Part shown: one piece after another, positions 32,154 through 43,500 of the stretch
Layout of the letters: the number at the start of each line of letters is the position of its first letter
How positions within the stretch are numbered: position 1 is the stretch's first letter
Origin: Cervus elaphus
Lineage: Eukaryota > Chordata > Mammalia > Artiodactyla > Cervidae
Length of the DNA: 64,000 nucleotides
Assembly: GCF_910594005.1 (NCBI RefSeq)
Contig: NC_057818.1
Span: forward strand, 53,270,001-53,334,000
Direction of reading: 5' to 3'
Translations under genes and position numbers: made by a program
The notes under the pieces: model-generated
Told to the model about the DNA's origin: nothing
Databases searched by the model: none
The model's input: the letters and a program-made list of their open reading frames with translations, nothing else

Positions 32154-35100
32154 CTGGGGGGACCGAGGGTGCAGGGGGGACGGTGTGAGCGGAGGGGACC
32201 TGCTCAGGCCAGCATGGGGGCCTGGATGTTAGGGAGTGCAGGGCCACCCCCAAGCTCTGGGCAGGTGCACAAGGGCGGAAGGAGAGGCCTGGAGCCAGGC
32301 TTGATCAGGGGAGGGTCTGAGGTGGGGGAGGTGAGAGGGGAGGCAGAAATAGAGCCCCCAGAGTAGAGAGGATGGCTTGGGGGCAGCCAGGTGCTGAGGA
32401 AGAGAAATGCAGGGCAGCAAGGATACCCCCTGGCTCCCATTTTCCTGGCTTACTGCCCCTCCTCCAGCTCTCAGCTCAGCTGTCACCTCTTCCAGGAAGC
32501 TTTCCCTGATACCCAAGCTGGGTCAGGTGACCCTGAGCTCCTCCGCTGCAGCCCTGCCCATGCTGGGTCCTCCCTGTCTGGGGACAGGTCTGTCTCTCGT
32601 GCTGGTGTGTGAGCCCAGGAAGGGCAGGGCCCCGGTCGTTTTGGCCACCCCGCGGCCTTGGGTGCTGGGAGACTGGAGGACTGGATCATGAGAGGTTGGG
32701 GGTAGGACCTTCCTGCTGGGAGGGTGAGTGAGTGAACCGGAAGCTCTGTTTGCTTTTGCCTTTTGGCCAGATCTTTTCTCTTCCCAGGACCCTGTTGTTT
32801 GCTCTGTGGCAACAACATGATGTGGGCTTGCTGAGCAGGTGTTCACCAGGGCTCGGCACGCAGGGGTGAGTCACCTCCGGTTTCTCTGGCGGTGACTGGG
32901 GTTGGGGGCTGAGCTGCAGCAGGCGTTGAACCTGGTTAAGTTTCAGCTCGTGTTTGCAGTTAACATTAGCTGTCAGGGGTCTTGTGGGTGCCCGGCCCTG
33001 GGCCCGGCTTGAGGAGAAGAGATGGGCTTGAGGAGCACAGAGCCCAGGAGGGACTCGGCAAGAGCCTGCAGCCTCGGCGAGGAGCCTGGGCTTTCTCCCA
33101 AGGGTGCTGCGGAGCCATGGGAGACTTCTGAGCAGGGGAAGGACAGGGCTAGATGTGTATTTTATTTTTTGTTGTTATTTGCTTAATTTTCTGACTGCAG
33201 TGCGTGGCATGTGAGGTCTTAGTTCCCTGACCAGGGATCGAACATGGGCCCCCTGTGGTGGCAGCATGCAGTCTTAACCATTGGACCACCAGGGAAGTCT
33301 CTCATAGATGTGTATTTTAGAAAGATTCCTTGCAGTGGATTTGGCGGGGCAGCGGGGGCGGGGGGGGCAAAGGCATGGGGAGGGACCTGGTAAATGCTGA
33401 CCTATAGACCTCTGGACTGGGGCCGACTGACCTCAGGGACAAGCAGGTCTTGGGGAAGCCTGGGGCTGGGCAGGGACCCAAGGCTCCATTTCCCTTAATT
33501 CCTCTCTCCCCAACACCTGCAGGTCCTCACCCGTGATCTTGTCCAGCATCATGTGCAGGCGGCAGCCAAAGGGGGCATAGAAACCCACAGTCACCGGGAC
33601 GGGCACGTGGCAGAGAGTCTTGGCCAGGCAGCTGCAGTAGACGTCATCCTCTGTCAAGATGTCTGGGGGTGCCGGGGGTGGGGAAACCCAAGTCAGCAAG
33701 GCTGGCCAGGCACCACCCTCCTCCCCTCTGCCCTCTGCAGCGCTCGCCCTCTTCCTGCACCGCCGGCAACCCCCTCCCCATCTCCCAGCTGCGACTCAGG
33801 CCAAAGCCCCCGACAGAGGTTTCTGCAGCCGCAGGCAGCCCCCTCCTCCAGGACCAGGTGTGCCCGTCTGGGCCCTGGGTCCGTACCCAGAGGTGTGTGG
33901 GAACGTGGCTGCCATGACCCCAGGTCACCAGGCTCATCATGGTCCCCCTCCGAAAAAATCTCACCACCTTTTCTTGAGGTTCCAAGGCCCTCAAATACTG
34001 AAGTCACCGCCTTCCACACTCAGAAGCCTGCCGTGTGAGTTTCTCCCAGCTCTGCCAGCCTGGCTGGAGCATGGACAGGCCCGGACAGCCACAGGCTCCT
34101 CAGCTGCCTGTCCACCCCTTACTCTGATCCCTCTCTGTTACCCGGTGCCCACCGTCACTGATCCTAAGCCCCACGAAGACACGGCTTCTGGTCCTGGCCC
34201 CTTTCTCCACATGGCCTTAGGCACAGTGCTGCCTCTGGGCCCCCTCCTCTGAACAGTGGGGTGCAGAGACGCCGGAGAGCGTGAGCGCCCAAGGGTCTGG
34301 TGAGGCCAGGCCCTCTGTCAATGCCGTGGTCTGGGGTGGCCCTTCAGGGCGCAGCTGTCCTGTCTGAGTCCCGGCATAGGGACTCAATGCGCAAGTGCTA
34401 CAGCCCACTCTCCAGAGCAGGCCTGCTCTCCCGCCTTGGGCCCCCACTGAGCGCCAGTTCTTGGACAGAGTTGGGGCACCAGAAGGGTGGCTGGGTTGCA
34501 GTCGAGGGGGGCACTGGCCAGCCTCGAGGTGCTCGGTGGGGATGACACGCCCGCTTCCATAAAGGCCTCTGGGCTGCGTTATCCATCCCTTGCCCAGGGC
34601 CAGCGCTGGGCCTGGGGGCACAGTTGGGAGGGCAGGGGGCAGACTAGGGCCACAGCCAGCTGAGGCGGCAGCCAGGGAGGACCTGAGCCTGCTCTGGCTG
34701 ACCTCACCTCACTAAGCCTCTACTTGCCAGTGTGTGAAATGGGCATCGTGGCCATGAGGCTGCGTCCTATTTTTTCTCTATTGATGAGGTTGTGCCTGAC
34801 CTGGAGATGAGCTCAGCCGAGCTCTGTTTTCAAAACAGACCTGGAAGCCAGTGTGAGTCCCCACCTTTGATGCCACCTCCCTGGTCAGGTTGCCGGCCCC
34901 TCTTGCCTGGACTCCAGGAGTCGACTCTCACGTCACATCCCGAGTCAGCTCTGAGCCCTCACGGCTCCTGCCTCTCCAGGGGAGAAGGCCGACCCCTCAC
35001 TGCAGCCAGGAGGTCCACAGAATCTGGCTGCCTTCCACCCTCTCGGACCTGTCTGACCTTCCTCCTCGCCTCCCCTGATCCTGCCACATGTACCTCCTGG

Positions 35101-37160
35101 TTGTCCCTTGAACCGGCCACCTCAGAGTCAGTGCATTTGCCATTGACTCAAGAGAATTGCCCCATTTTGCTCAAATGTCGACTTACTGGGGCCTCGCCCG
35201 GTGACCCTGCTTAATTTGCAGACCCCATCTCCTCTGCCTGCTTTATCCTTCCCCCAACATGGTTATCACCCAGTGACGCTCTTTTGAACTTTCCTATTGT
35301 TTCCTGTAAACCCACCTCCCCCAACTGCCTACAGAATGTGAGCTCCATGAGGGCAGCAATCTGTCTGCCCTGCTCCCTGGGGCGGTCCCAGACAGAGCCT
35401 GGCACTCCTGTAGGTGTCCATACCTAGTCACACAATGAAAGAATGAATGAATGAGTGGCTGGGTGTCACTTGTCAATGTCAGTCACGACACTGACAGAGG
35501 GCGTCCCCTCCCATGGTTGCACTGCTCTCTGAATCTCCCAGGCCACTCCACACCTCTGGCTGCAGCCGCACACTTGACCCATTTCCCCCACCCCCGAGCT
35601 GGCCAGCAAGCTCCCATGGCTCCCGACAGGTGAAGCAGCGGTGGCTGCCCCGAGGCCCAGGGTCAGGGACGAGCGCCCTCCAGACAGAGCCCAGACGGAG
35701 GGGTAAGGAGGGCAGGCCCCAGGCCCCTGCGGGAAGCAAGGTGGCAGGGACAGAGCCTGGCAAGGGGAGGCTGGGTGAGCACCGGAGCTGTAGGAGGTGA
35801 AGCAGCCGCAGGCTGCGGGGGCGGGCAGGGGCCGGGCGTCCGAGGGCCTGCTGGGTTCCAGGAGGGTGCCGGCTGCGGAGGGCAGGGCTGGGCCGCCGGT
35901 GGCCACGGTGAGTGAGGTGGGGGGCGGCTGGGGGGCGCTGGCCGGCTGCGCGGAGGCAGCAGTGGTTGCAGGTGGCCGCTTCTGGGCCCCGTGAACAGAG
36001 CAGAGATGCTGCTGCGGGGGCTTGGGAGGCGGGGGCTGGGGCTGCCGCCTCTGCTGCTGTTGCTGCTGGGTCGGGGGCTGGGGGCCCCGGCGACAGCCGC
36101 CGCGCCCCCCCTGGCGGCCGTGGTAGGCCGGCTGCCGGCATGCCTGGGGGGTCGGCCGACCGGGCCTGTGGGTGCCAGGTGCCGCTGGGTCGTGGCACCC
36201 CTGCAGACAGCATCCTGGAAGGAAGGAAGTGGGAGTGACTGGGCCTGGGTCCCCGAGCCCTGAGGGCACTGGCAGGAACCGGGTCGGGTCTTCAGGTGGA
36301 GGGGGGCTCAGGAGAAATCAGAGAAAAGAGGAGAACAGGGTGAGGCCCCGTGCTGCGTGTTCCCAGGCCTGGGGTGGGAGGAAGGGTAGGAGGTGCAGGG
36401 GCCTGGGCTTCAGCCAGGTCAGGGACTAGAGTGGGGATGCTGTCCCGGAGTTCCTGCTCCCCCAAATTCCCCAGTTCTCGGGTGTCCCCCAGTGCGGGCA
36501 CTGAGAATACTCCATTGGGAACTGGCCCGGTTGGTCCAGAGGCCGGAGTGACGGGAGGTGACTGTGGAGAGGGGACAGGGTGGGGACTAGGAAAGGGGGG
36601 TGGGCCTCACACCTGAGCTCAGATGAGGCCCTTGGGAAGGGGGCTGCCCTGGGAGGCCCCAAGCAGGCGGAATCAGCCCTGCTGGGCAATAACCACCCCC
36701 TCCCCACCCCAAGCAGGAGCACCTGTGGTCACCATGATAGGCTGGACCCCCACTTCCTTCATACGCTCATTGTGGGGGGCTACGGTTTGCCCTCTGATCC
36801 CTCCCTCCCACCACACTGCTCCCCCCAGGTGGGGGGCAGTCCCCCCAGGCCTAGTGACTCGGGGAGGAAATTCTTCCCATGCTGGGGGAGGAGGGCAGGC
36901 CAGGTGGGCCTCCCAGGGTCCCACATGGCCCCATGTGCAGACGCCTCTATGGTGAGTGCTGGTGGCTTTTCTCTCTTGGGGCCTGAGGGTCTTCTGCTTG
37001 GCCATCCCCCTTAGCCACCCCTCCTTGCTGCCAGGACCCCCCCCAAAACTGAACCCCTACCTTTTCGGTGCCCCAACTCCGGGTCCAAGTAGCAGCGCTC
37101 GGCGGCGATCCGGGGGGGCAGGGCACCCTTGGCAAAGTGGACGGTGTAGTGCTGGTGCAT
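30337..37160 (-). CDS. NKPD1: NKPD1, NTPase KAP family P-loop domain-containing protein 1
   Basis: Membrane-associated KAP-family protein; its cellular role is poorly known. Certain coding exons (minus strand) are 37160-37061, 33662-33531 and 32153-30337, all phase-compatible, giving 682 residues. A further in-frame exon at 36214-35783 would give 826, close to the 832 I recall for human. The start ATG sits in a perfect 'GCCACCATG' context. Visible landmarks in the 682-residue numbering: the P-loop position VGFYAPFGCR (59-68), FIRFSAWQY (KAP-conserved), two hydrophobic segments at about 198-220 and 237-262 inserted in the domain as in other KAP proteins, and the Walker-B position VVLEVTGLD (311-319). 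Both nucleotide motifs lack the canonical residues. The C-terminal tail is Pro/His-rich. It lies tail to tail with PPP1R37 and in the same direction as TRAPPC6A. Identity is firm; exon count at the 5' side is less so. Confidence 0.93.
33166..33304 (-). mobile_element. tRNA-derived SINE (CHR type) with 15-bp TSD
   Basis: The target-site copies 'tagatgtgtatttta' at 33150 and 33305 flank the insert. It has a T-rich left end and the right end 'ttggaccaccagggaagtct'. It lies in the NKPD1 intron. Confidence 0.9.
33531..33662 (-). CDS. NKPD1: NKPD1 exon with the P-loop position (DILTEDDVYCSCLAKTL...)
   Basis: The acceptor on the minus strand is 'gcacccccag' and the donor is 'atcacgg|gtgagg'; phase 1 on both sides, 132 nt. 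It encodes VPVPVTVGFYAPFGCR, where a functional KAP protein has GxxGxGKS. Confidence 0.92.
34960..35460 (+). mobile_element. L2 LINE 3' end remnant
   Basis: The 3' part 'gtgagctccatgagggcagc', 'gagcctggcactcctgtagg' and 'gaatgaatgaatga' follows the L2 3' end pattern. The 5' limit is vague. Confidence 0.5.
35783..36214 (-). CDS. NKPD1: Candidate NKPD1 exon, Gln/Pro-rich (alternative or constitutive)
   Basis: A strong minus-strand acceptor (cacttccttccttccag) at 36215 is followed by an open frame in phase 1, the phase left by the first exon. A weak donor (tccg|gtgctc) at 35782 leaves phase 1, as needed by the next exon. It would add 144 residues, including a six-Gln run and PQPPPPKPPQQH. The reason to believe it is that total length then nears the human long form. 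Against it are the weak donor and low-complexity content. Confidence 0.45.
37061..37160 (-). CDS. NKPD1: NKPD1 first coding exon (MHQHYTVHFAKGALPPR...)
   Basis: 33 codons plus one nucleotide, ending 'cgaaaag|gtaggg'. An acceptor-like 'ctgagcag' lies at 37174, 13 nt before the ATG, so a spliced 5' UTR exon upstream is likely. The frame is open upstream to 37463, but there is no reason to prefer an earlier start over the strong Kozak ATG. Confidence 0.8.
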
Positions 37161-37235
37161 GGTGGCCGGGGGCCTGCTCAGGGAGGGGGCGGGAGGGGCC
37201 CGGCTCAGTGCCCAGCGCCCTCGGGTGCCGGCTGC

Positions 37236-37285
37236 CAGAGCCAACCCCCGGGGCAGCTCCCAGAGCCAACCCCCGGGGCAGCTCC
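37236..37285. repeat. Perfect 25-bp tandem duplication
   Basis: Two head-to-tail copies of a unit 'cagagccaacccccgggg...' lie just 5' of the NKPD1 first coding exon, in probable intron. Confidence 0.9.
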
Positions 37286-37967
37286 CTGAGACCTGCCGGG
37301 GATGAGCCCCCCTCCCTGATGCTGGGTGCCACGTTAACCCAGGTGGGGTGGAGGTGCTCCTCCAAGTAACACTGGGAGGTCTGGATGGGGTGCGGGGGGC
37401 AGTCGGCGAGGCCCCAGGTTGGACGGTAAGGAGGGTAATATGGGAGCTACTGGGCGTTTCCAAGAGGCTGGGACAATGAGGGTGCTGAGCTGGGGTGGGC
37501 TGGGAGCTGGTGGGTGGCTGAGTAAAACCGGTGGGGGGGAACTAGGTATTGGGGGTTTGTGCTGTGGGATGTGGGGGCTGGCGCCCTTTGAAACCAGCAC
37601 AATCAGTGATGAGAGGTGGGAGCAGTGAGCCACCCAGCGAGTGACTGGAGTCTCAGGGCTGGGGCGTTAGGGATGTAATGAGGGGTTGGAGGGAGGGGGA
37701 CTCTCGGGGAGAAAATGAAATCGGCGTGGTCCGATTTGGGAGAGGCCGGGAGAGCAAACTGGGGATGAGACCGGGCGGTGGAGGAGGGCACCGGGGTTTA
37801 AAATGTGAGGTGCCCATTTTAAGGATGGGAAGGATGCTGCTTAGAGGCAGGGACGGGTTGGGGGGGCCGCCGAGGGGCAGAGGAAACGGGGTGGTGAGGG
37901 TTGGGGACCAGGCGTGTGACCCCCACTTACCCCACCCCACACCCACCCGGGCCTGGGGTCTCCCCGT

Positions 37968-38480
37968 ACCTGAAGGCAGCCTCGCAGCCCCAGCTCCCCG
38001 CCCGGCTCTGTGCCAGCCCCTCCGTCCAGCAGCGTCAACGCCGCCCCGACTACGCGGAGGCCCCAGAGCCAGAGTCTAGGAGCCGGGAACCCAGCCACCC
38101 GACCGGTTTGCCCGCCTCGTCCCCGCCCCGTCCCCAGCAAGCCCTCCCAGTCCCCATCTGGTGCGCCCCACTTTCCAGGACTAGGGTGCCCCAGGTAAGG
38201 CACGGAGACGGCAGGCCTCGGTGCCGCCCAGGGAGGGCCCCGCCACAGGGTCTGCAGGTCTGGGCGCCTCGACTGCGGGCGGGCAGGAAGGAAGCCGGGA
38301 GCCCAGGCCCAGGGAAGGAGCCATCCCAGCTTCGGGTGCCAGCTCCTCCTGGGCCGGGTGACTTCCCCTCTCTGAGCCCGGCTTCCTCACTGCTGAGTGG
38401 ACTGGCGTCCGGGCTGGCCTCTCGTGGCCGTCGGGAGTCCGCCGAGCCCAGCACCTAGAGCTCGGCAACAGGCGCCAACC
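37968..38480 (-). promoter_or_regulatory. Putative NKPD1 promoter / 5' UTR exon region
   Basis: A CpG-enriched block lies upstream of the NKPD1 start. On the minus strand it ends in a good donor 'cttcag|gtacgg' (exon end 37970) that could join the acceptor at 37174. No TATA box was seen. It is inferred from composition and splice consensus only. Confidence 0.35.
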
Positions 38481-40309
38481 GACCCACATACCAGCTGCTC
38501 CAGATGCTTCACATAAAGTGACGACACGCGAGTTCCTGGCTCATTAGGAGCCACGCTCGGTGGACATGCTTTTCCCTTTTGGGGCCCGACACACAGCTTG
38601 TGGGATCCGAGGTCCCCAGCCAGGAACTGAACCCCGGCCCCAGCCATGAGAGCACAGGGTCCTAACCACTAGACCACCAGGGAACTCCCCACATGCTTCT
38701 CTACAGTAACGCCCCTTCTCCTGATGACGCCCCCGCAGGGTGGGGGTGAGGCCTGCCCTGCAGATGAGGAAACAGGACCCACGGAGTCCCCCCCACCCCA
38801 GGTCTTAGGGAGGCTGAGTCGGGCTTTGCAGGCAGTGTTTAGTGCCAGGTGGTGAAGGCGCCTTGCAGACATTCTTGGGGGGTGGGGGTGGGGAGGAGGC
38901 ACCTTAGATACCTTGGAGGGGGGCCCCTCTGCTCTCCAGGGTCCTGTCTCCGTGCGGCTGCTGCTGGGGTGATGGCGCCAGCAGAGGTTTCCCCTGGGAG
39001 GTGGGGGAGTGACCACTAAGCAGCGCCCAGGACCAGAGAGAAGGACACCGACGGGCCCTGCAAGGCACCCAGTGACCAGACGCCACCCCCTGCAGCCCAG
39101 CTATGCCTCCTTCCCTTTTCGCCAGGCCTCCCAGCAGCTTCTTCCTTCTCGTCCTCGCCAGCTCAGGACTCTACCCCCATCCTGATCAAGCAGGCCAGGC
39201 TGGCATGTCTGAATCAGGGGTGGGTGGGTCTGTGGGGGCCCCTCCTGGACCGCCCCTGGGCATCCTGAGGGCAGGGATGGCCCCAGGTTATTCCCCCACT
39301 CCTCCACCACCACCCGCCTGCCTGCAGAGTTTAGCTGAGTGACCGAGATTCATTTGGGACTCATCTCACAGTGCCAGCCTCCAGCCAGCGACCCACAGGG
39401 AAGCGCGAGTGAGCAGCCGCTCCAGGGGATGTGGTGGGCAGCGGAGCGGCGGAGGCTGCAGGCTGCTGGAGTAGGCGTTTGGGGAGGCGGCCAGGCAGGA
39501 AAGGCCCCTGCTAAGGCTCGGAGGCAGCCCAGGGACTGCAGGGCTCGGCTGTGTGCTGGGGAAGGGGCTACATGCGGTGTCTGCACCAGGCGCTATGGAG
39601 GCAGAGGAGCCCCAGCCCCTGGGGGGGGTCTTAGGCAAGGGGACTCCTCCTCCCCCCATTCGGGTCGATCCCAGCCTCAGGTTACAGCTCCAAGGCCATG
39701 GTACTTACCCACCTCAGGCAGCGAGTGGCAGAGCCCGGCAGAGTCCAGACGGGTGATGCCCCCAGATGCTATGAATGTAAACAGGGGAGGTGGTGGCAGG
39801 GGGTGGGGTGCGGGCACGGAGGCTGAACTGCCCAGAGACTAGTCAGCAGGGCCATTGTTCTGGGTATGACTTGCATCCGCCAGGCACGTGAAGCATGTGT
39901 TAGAGAGTGTGTGTGTGCATGTTGGGGGAGCTGAGGGTGTCTAGCCCACCCACTCATCTTCCGTTGTTCCTGGCAGCCCCCCAGGCCAGCCCACACCTGG
40001 CAGCAACTCCAGGGGCCCCTGGCCCAGCTCCCAGGGAGAGGTCCATTCTTTAGGCCCTGCTGAGCAGAAAGCGGTCCCAGACTTGTCCATGCTGGCAAGG
40101 CTGCCCGTCCCGGGGGCCACCCTCGCCTGCCAGGTGTGCAGGGCGGGAGGCGGCCAGCCCCAGGGCTGAGGCTGCAGCGGAGGGGACCCGGGGTGGGGGG
40201 GAAGCCACAAGGGGTGTTTGTGCACAGGGCCCATGACACACACATTCGCTTTGCCCCTGCCCCCAGCCCTCTAGAGTGACCCCCCCCCCCCACTTTCCAC
40301 GCTGAGTCT
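38481..40309. other. Intergenic stretch between NKPD1 promoter side and TRAPPC6A 3' end
   Basis: It holds one CHR SINE (38574-38690). The rest is GC-rich unique-looking sequence in which no conserved coding exon was recognised. Confidence 0.65.
38574..38690 (-). mobile_element. tRNA-derived SINE (CHR type)
   Basis: Flanked by 'acatgcttt/acatgcttc' copies. The right end reads 'ctagaccaccagggaactcc'. Confidence 0.85.
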
Positions 40310-40555
40310 GGTTCCACCTACAAAACCTTTATTGAGAGCCTGCCCTGTGGAGGGACGTGTGTGATGTGGACCCCCCCACACCAGCGCCCGGGACACCCCC
40401 ACTTCCCTCTGACACCCATCTGTTGGGCATCTGTGACACCCTGCAGCGCGGGGACCCCGGTCTCCCCAGCACCAGCCCCCAGCACAGGCAGCAGCGGGGG
40501 GGGTCTCTGGGCCGGGGTGCTGTGAGGCTCATCTGGGAGTGGGACCTGGGGCTCC
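40310..40555 (-). other. TRAPPC6A: TRAPPC6A 3' UTR
   Basis: A short non-coding tail from the TGA (40556-40558) to about 20 nt past the AATAAA. Confidence 0.75.
40328..40333 (-). terminator. Poly(A) signal AATAAA for TRAPPC6A
   Basis: The plus strand reads 'cctttattgaga', so the minus strand reads TCTCAATAAAGG. It is about 225 nt after the TRAPPC6A stop. Confidence 0.8.
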
Positions 40556-40587
40556 TCAAGGTTTCTGGATCACCACCTGGAACTTAC
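40556..40587 (-). CDS. TRAPPC6A: TRAPPC6A exon 6 (terminal coding)
   Basis: The acceptor is 'tctcttccag'. It completes the split Cys codon, then KFQVVIQKP and TGA. It contains a decoy GTAAGT at its first base, because the exon itself begins 'gtaagttcc'. Confidence 0.94.
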
Positions 40588-43500
40588 CTGGAAGAGAAGG
40601 GCTGGCCTGAGCTCGAGGCTGGGGCCGGAGTGGAGAGAGAGGAGGAACCCCAGCCGCTCCAAGCCATTCACCCGGGCCCTGCGCCCTCAGCCCCGGTGGC
40701 CCTGGCTGGACCTCGTTTCCTCGCTGGCCTGCGATGGTGGTGCCCCAGCCCCACCCCCGGCCTGCGCCCCAGGGCTGTGTGGGTGGCTGGGGGCACAAAG
40801 GTCAGGCAGCAGGTCAGGCACGTAGGTTGTGGGGGAGGGGCCTGGCCCAGTTTCAGAGGCACGTGTGGCTCGGATCCTGCCAGCTCAGGCCCCAGTCCCC
40901 CGTGACGCATGGCCCTGGGGATCGGTAGAGGGGACGACACCCGAGGGAAAGGGGGCCTGGAGGGCTGGCCCCCAGGTAAGGGTGGGGCCTCGGCTTGTCC
41001 AATGGGGGGGCACTGTGGGCCAGCGGGGCCCCGGCATCAGGAGGACACCCCCTCACACTGGCTGCCTTTGGAGCCCCTCAGCCCAGCACGCCACCACCCC
41101 CTACCCAGGTGACTTCTATTGTGTCCACCTGGGTTCTCGTGCTGGGAAGAGTGTTGGAAACCACTAGCCCAGGTCCTTATCATGGGCTCTCTCCTCCAGG
41201 CTGGCATGTCCCGGGGAGGCAGTCTAGGAGGACATCGGGGCAGGTACCTGCTGTGTGGCCTGGGCCCGTGACTTCAGCTCTCTGGGCCACAGATTCCCAT
41301 TTGCAGAGGGGCTGGGCAGCCCGGCCCCACCTCCGTGGCCCCCGGGAGCGGGGGGCAGGGGGCACCCCCTGGCACACTCGAGGGATGGGAACCTCCCCCC
41401 ACCCCAACTCACAGGCGGGCAGGGCTGCCACGGAGGCGGTGACCAGGCTCTTGACGCCCAGGGTGCTGAGGGTGCCACGCAGGAGGCCGCAGGTGAAGGC
41501 CAGGAACTGGGGGCGGGGGACACGGGTCACCGTGGGCAGGGCAGGGGGAGGCCAACACCCCGGGGCCACGCCGGGCTTGAGGGTTCACGAGGAGAGGAGG
41601 GTCCGCCTCCCTCTCCCGGGGTCCTGGGCTTGGGAAGAGGCCTGCCTCAGGCCAGAGTTCTGCCCGGTACCTTGGGCGCTTCCTCCAAGTACTGCAGACC
41701 CGAGGCCATCCGGACAAGGAGGGGGAAGCTGTTGTCCTGCAGGACGTAGGTCCCCTGGGGACAGAGGAGGGTCCGAGGGAGCCGGGGTGGCGCCTGTACC
41801 TTTGTGGGCGGGCGGCGCCAAGGGGAGGCAAGGGCCCAGCACCACCACCCTGAGGTCTGGAAGGACCCTTCCCTCAAAACGGCTGTGGTCGTCTCAGGCC
41901 ATCCTTCGGGGCTGTACGAGGACTCACGGGCCTTCGGATCAGGGCCTGGTGTCCCCCCCTCTGATCCCCTGCTGCACGACTTCCAGGGTGCCCAGTGGGG
42001 AGAAGGTGCAGCCCAGGCCATCGGGCCACCAGCCGGGCCCAGCGTGGGCGCCTAATGGGAACAAGGCCTGGGTGCAGACAAGCAGCGTCAGGCCGAGGCA
42101 AGGCGGCCAGCCGCAAGGGGCCTGTCCTGGGTGGGGCTTGTGGGGAGGCCCCGAGGGGGGCTGGGCCTGCTGTGACTGCCCTGAGCCGGGGTCCCCTCCC
42201 TGGGTCTCGGGGGCTCCGGCCTCTGCCCGTTGTCTGGCCGGAGGGGCACGCACCTGGTGGTTGGTGCGGAGGCTGTCCATCTGCTTGTGGAACACGGCCA
42301 CCCACAGGTCTTTGCACAGGAACTTGAGGACGTCCAGCTCTTCCCTGAAGGCTAGTGTCTCCCGGGGCAGCCTGGGGGGGCAGCGGCAGACACCGTGGGG
42401 GCCGGGCTGGGGGAACCCCGGGGTGAGGAAGAGGGAGGAGACCGGCCTGGCATCCTCTGTGCAGGGAGGCACCCTCCCCGCCCGTTTGCCCAGGAAGGGA
42501 CCCCACCGCGGGGCCTGCCCGCCTCTCACCTCTCGCCCAGGGCCTGGCCCACGCGGAAGCCCATGCCCTCCAGGACCAACAGGCTGGTCTTCTGTCCCTA
42601 GAAGCCCAGCGAAGGGAGGCTCAGGGGCCCTCGGCCACCTCCAGCTGGTGGGGCAGCTGAGGGGGGCTTGTGCATCCCTGCTGGTGCAGGGAGCTAAGAC
42701 CCAGGATAGAGGGCTTCCTGAGTGGCAGGCTGGCTCCACAGACCGCACTGGCCCTCAGGCCCCACTCGCCCTCACTCCAGGAAAAATGGGGGTCTTGCCC
42801 AGGCTCAGCCTCACCCCTATTGTCTTTCCTGGCAACTCCCATCACTTCCTGTGTGTACTTTTCAGCGTCCATCCTTACAACACCGTGTGGGGTAGCACCC
42901 CCATCACTCCAGAAACTCAAGGTGACTTAGCCTGGGGCTCATGTGGCGAGCAAGGGGGCTGCAGTGAAGGGGCCATGAGGGGTGGGCCCCCGGCCCGGCC
43001 AGCAGGCGGCTGAAAAGTCAACTGTGATCATGGGGCCTTAACTATGAGCCGAGACTCCTGGGAGGGACCCCCCGGGGCTTAGGGGAGGCAGGGGTTCGGT
43101 GTGCTCGGCGAAGGCAGTGGTGGCCGAGTGGCCTTCCGGGGGGCCAGGCTAGGGTCGCGCGGTGGGGGGCTGAGGCGTGGGGACCAAACGACAGGAGGCC
43201 ACACTTGGTGTCTGTCCACGTGCCCTGGAGCGCGGATGGCGTGGCTGGAGGACAGCCGACCTGTGTGACCCAGAGAGAGCTGAGTGGCCCTGACTTAGGG
43301 CATCAGAAACACCAGGACGGCATTAGGGGGGCCAGGCACACACCGGGGCGCGTGAGAAACATGCTGGACGAGCAAAGTGAGGACTCGGGACCTGGGCCTA
43401 CGCTAGGCCAGATGCCTTGGGCAGACCCCCTCGTTTAACAGCCCCTTAAGGTAGGCTGTGTTTCACATTTTGGAGACCCGGGCACAGAGGGGTTAGGTCA

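Noticed and set aside
30382..32232. A 616-codon plus-strand open frame and a 485-codon alternative minus frame
   Set aside because: Both lie over the GC-rich NKPD1 terminal exon. Only the 638-codon minus frame matches the KAP family; the others are composition shadows.
35991..36263. Plus-strand frame starting MNRAEMLLRG with a poly-Leu signal-peptide look
   Set aside because: The Leu run is the antisense reading of the CAG (Gln) run in the candidate NKPD1 exon. There is no splice or family support.
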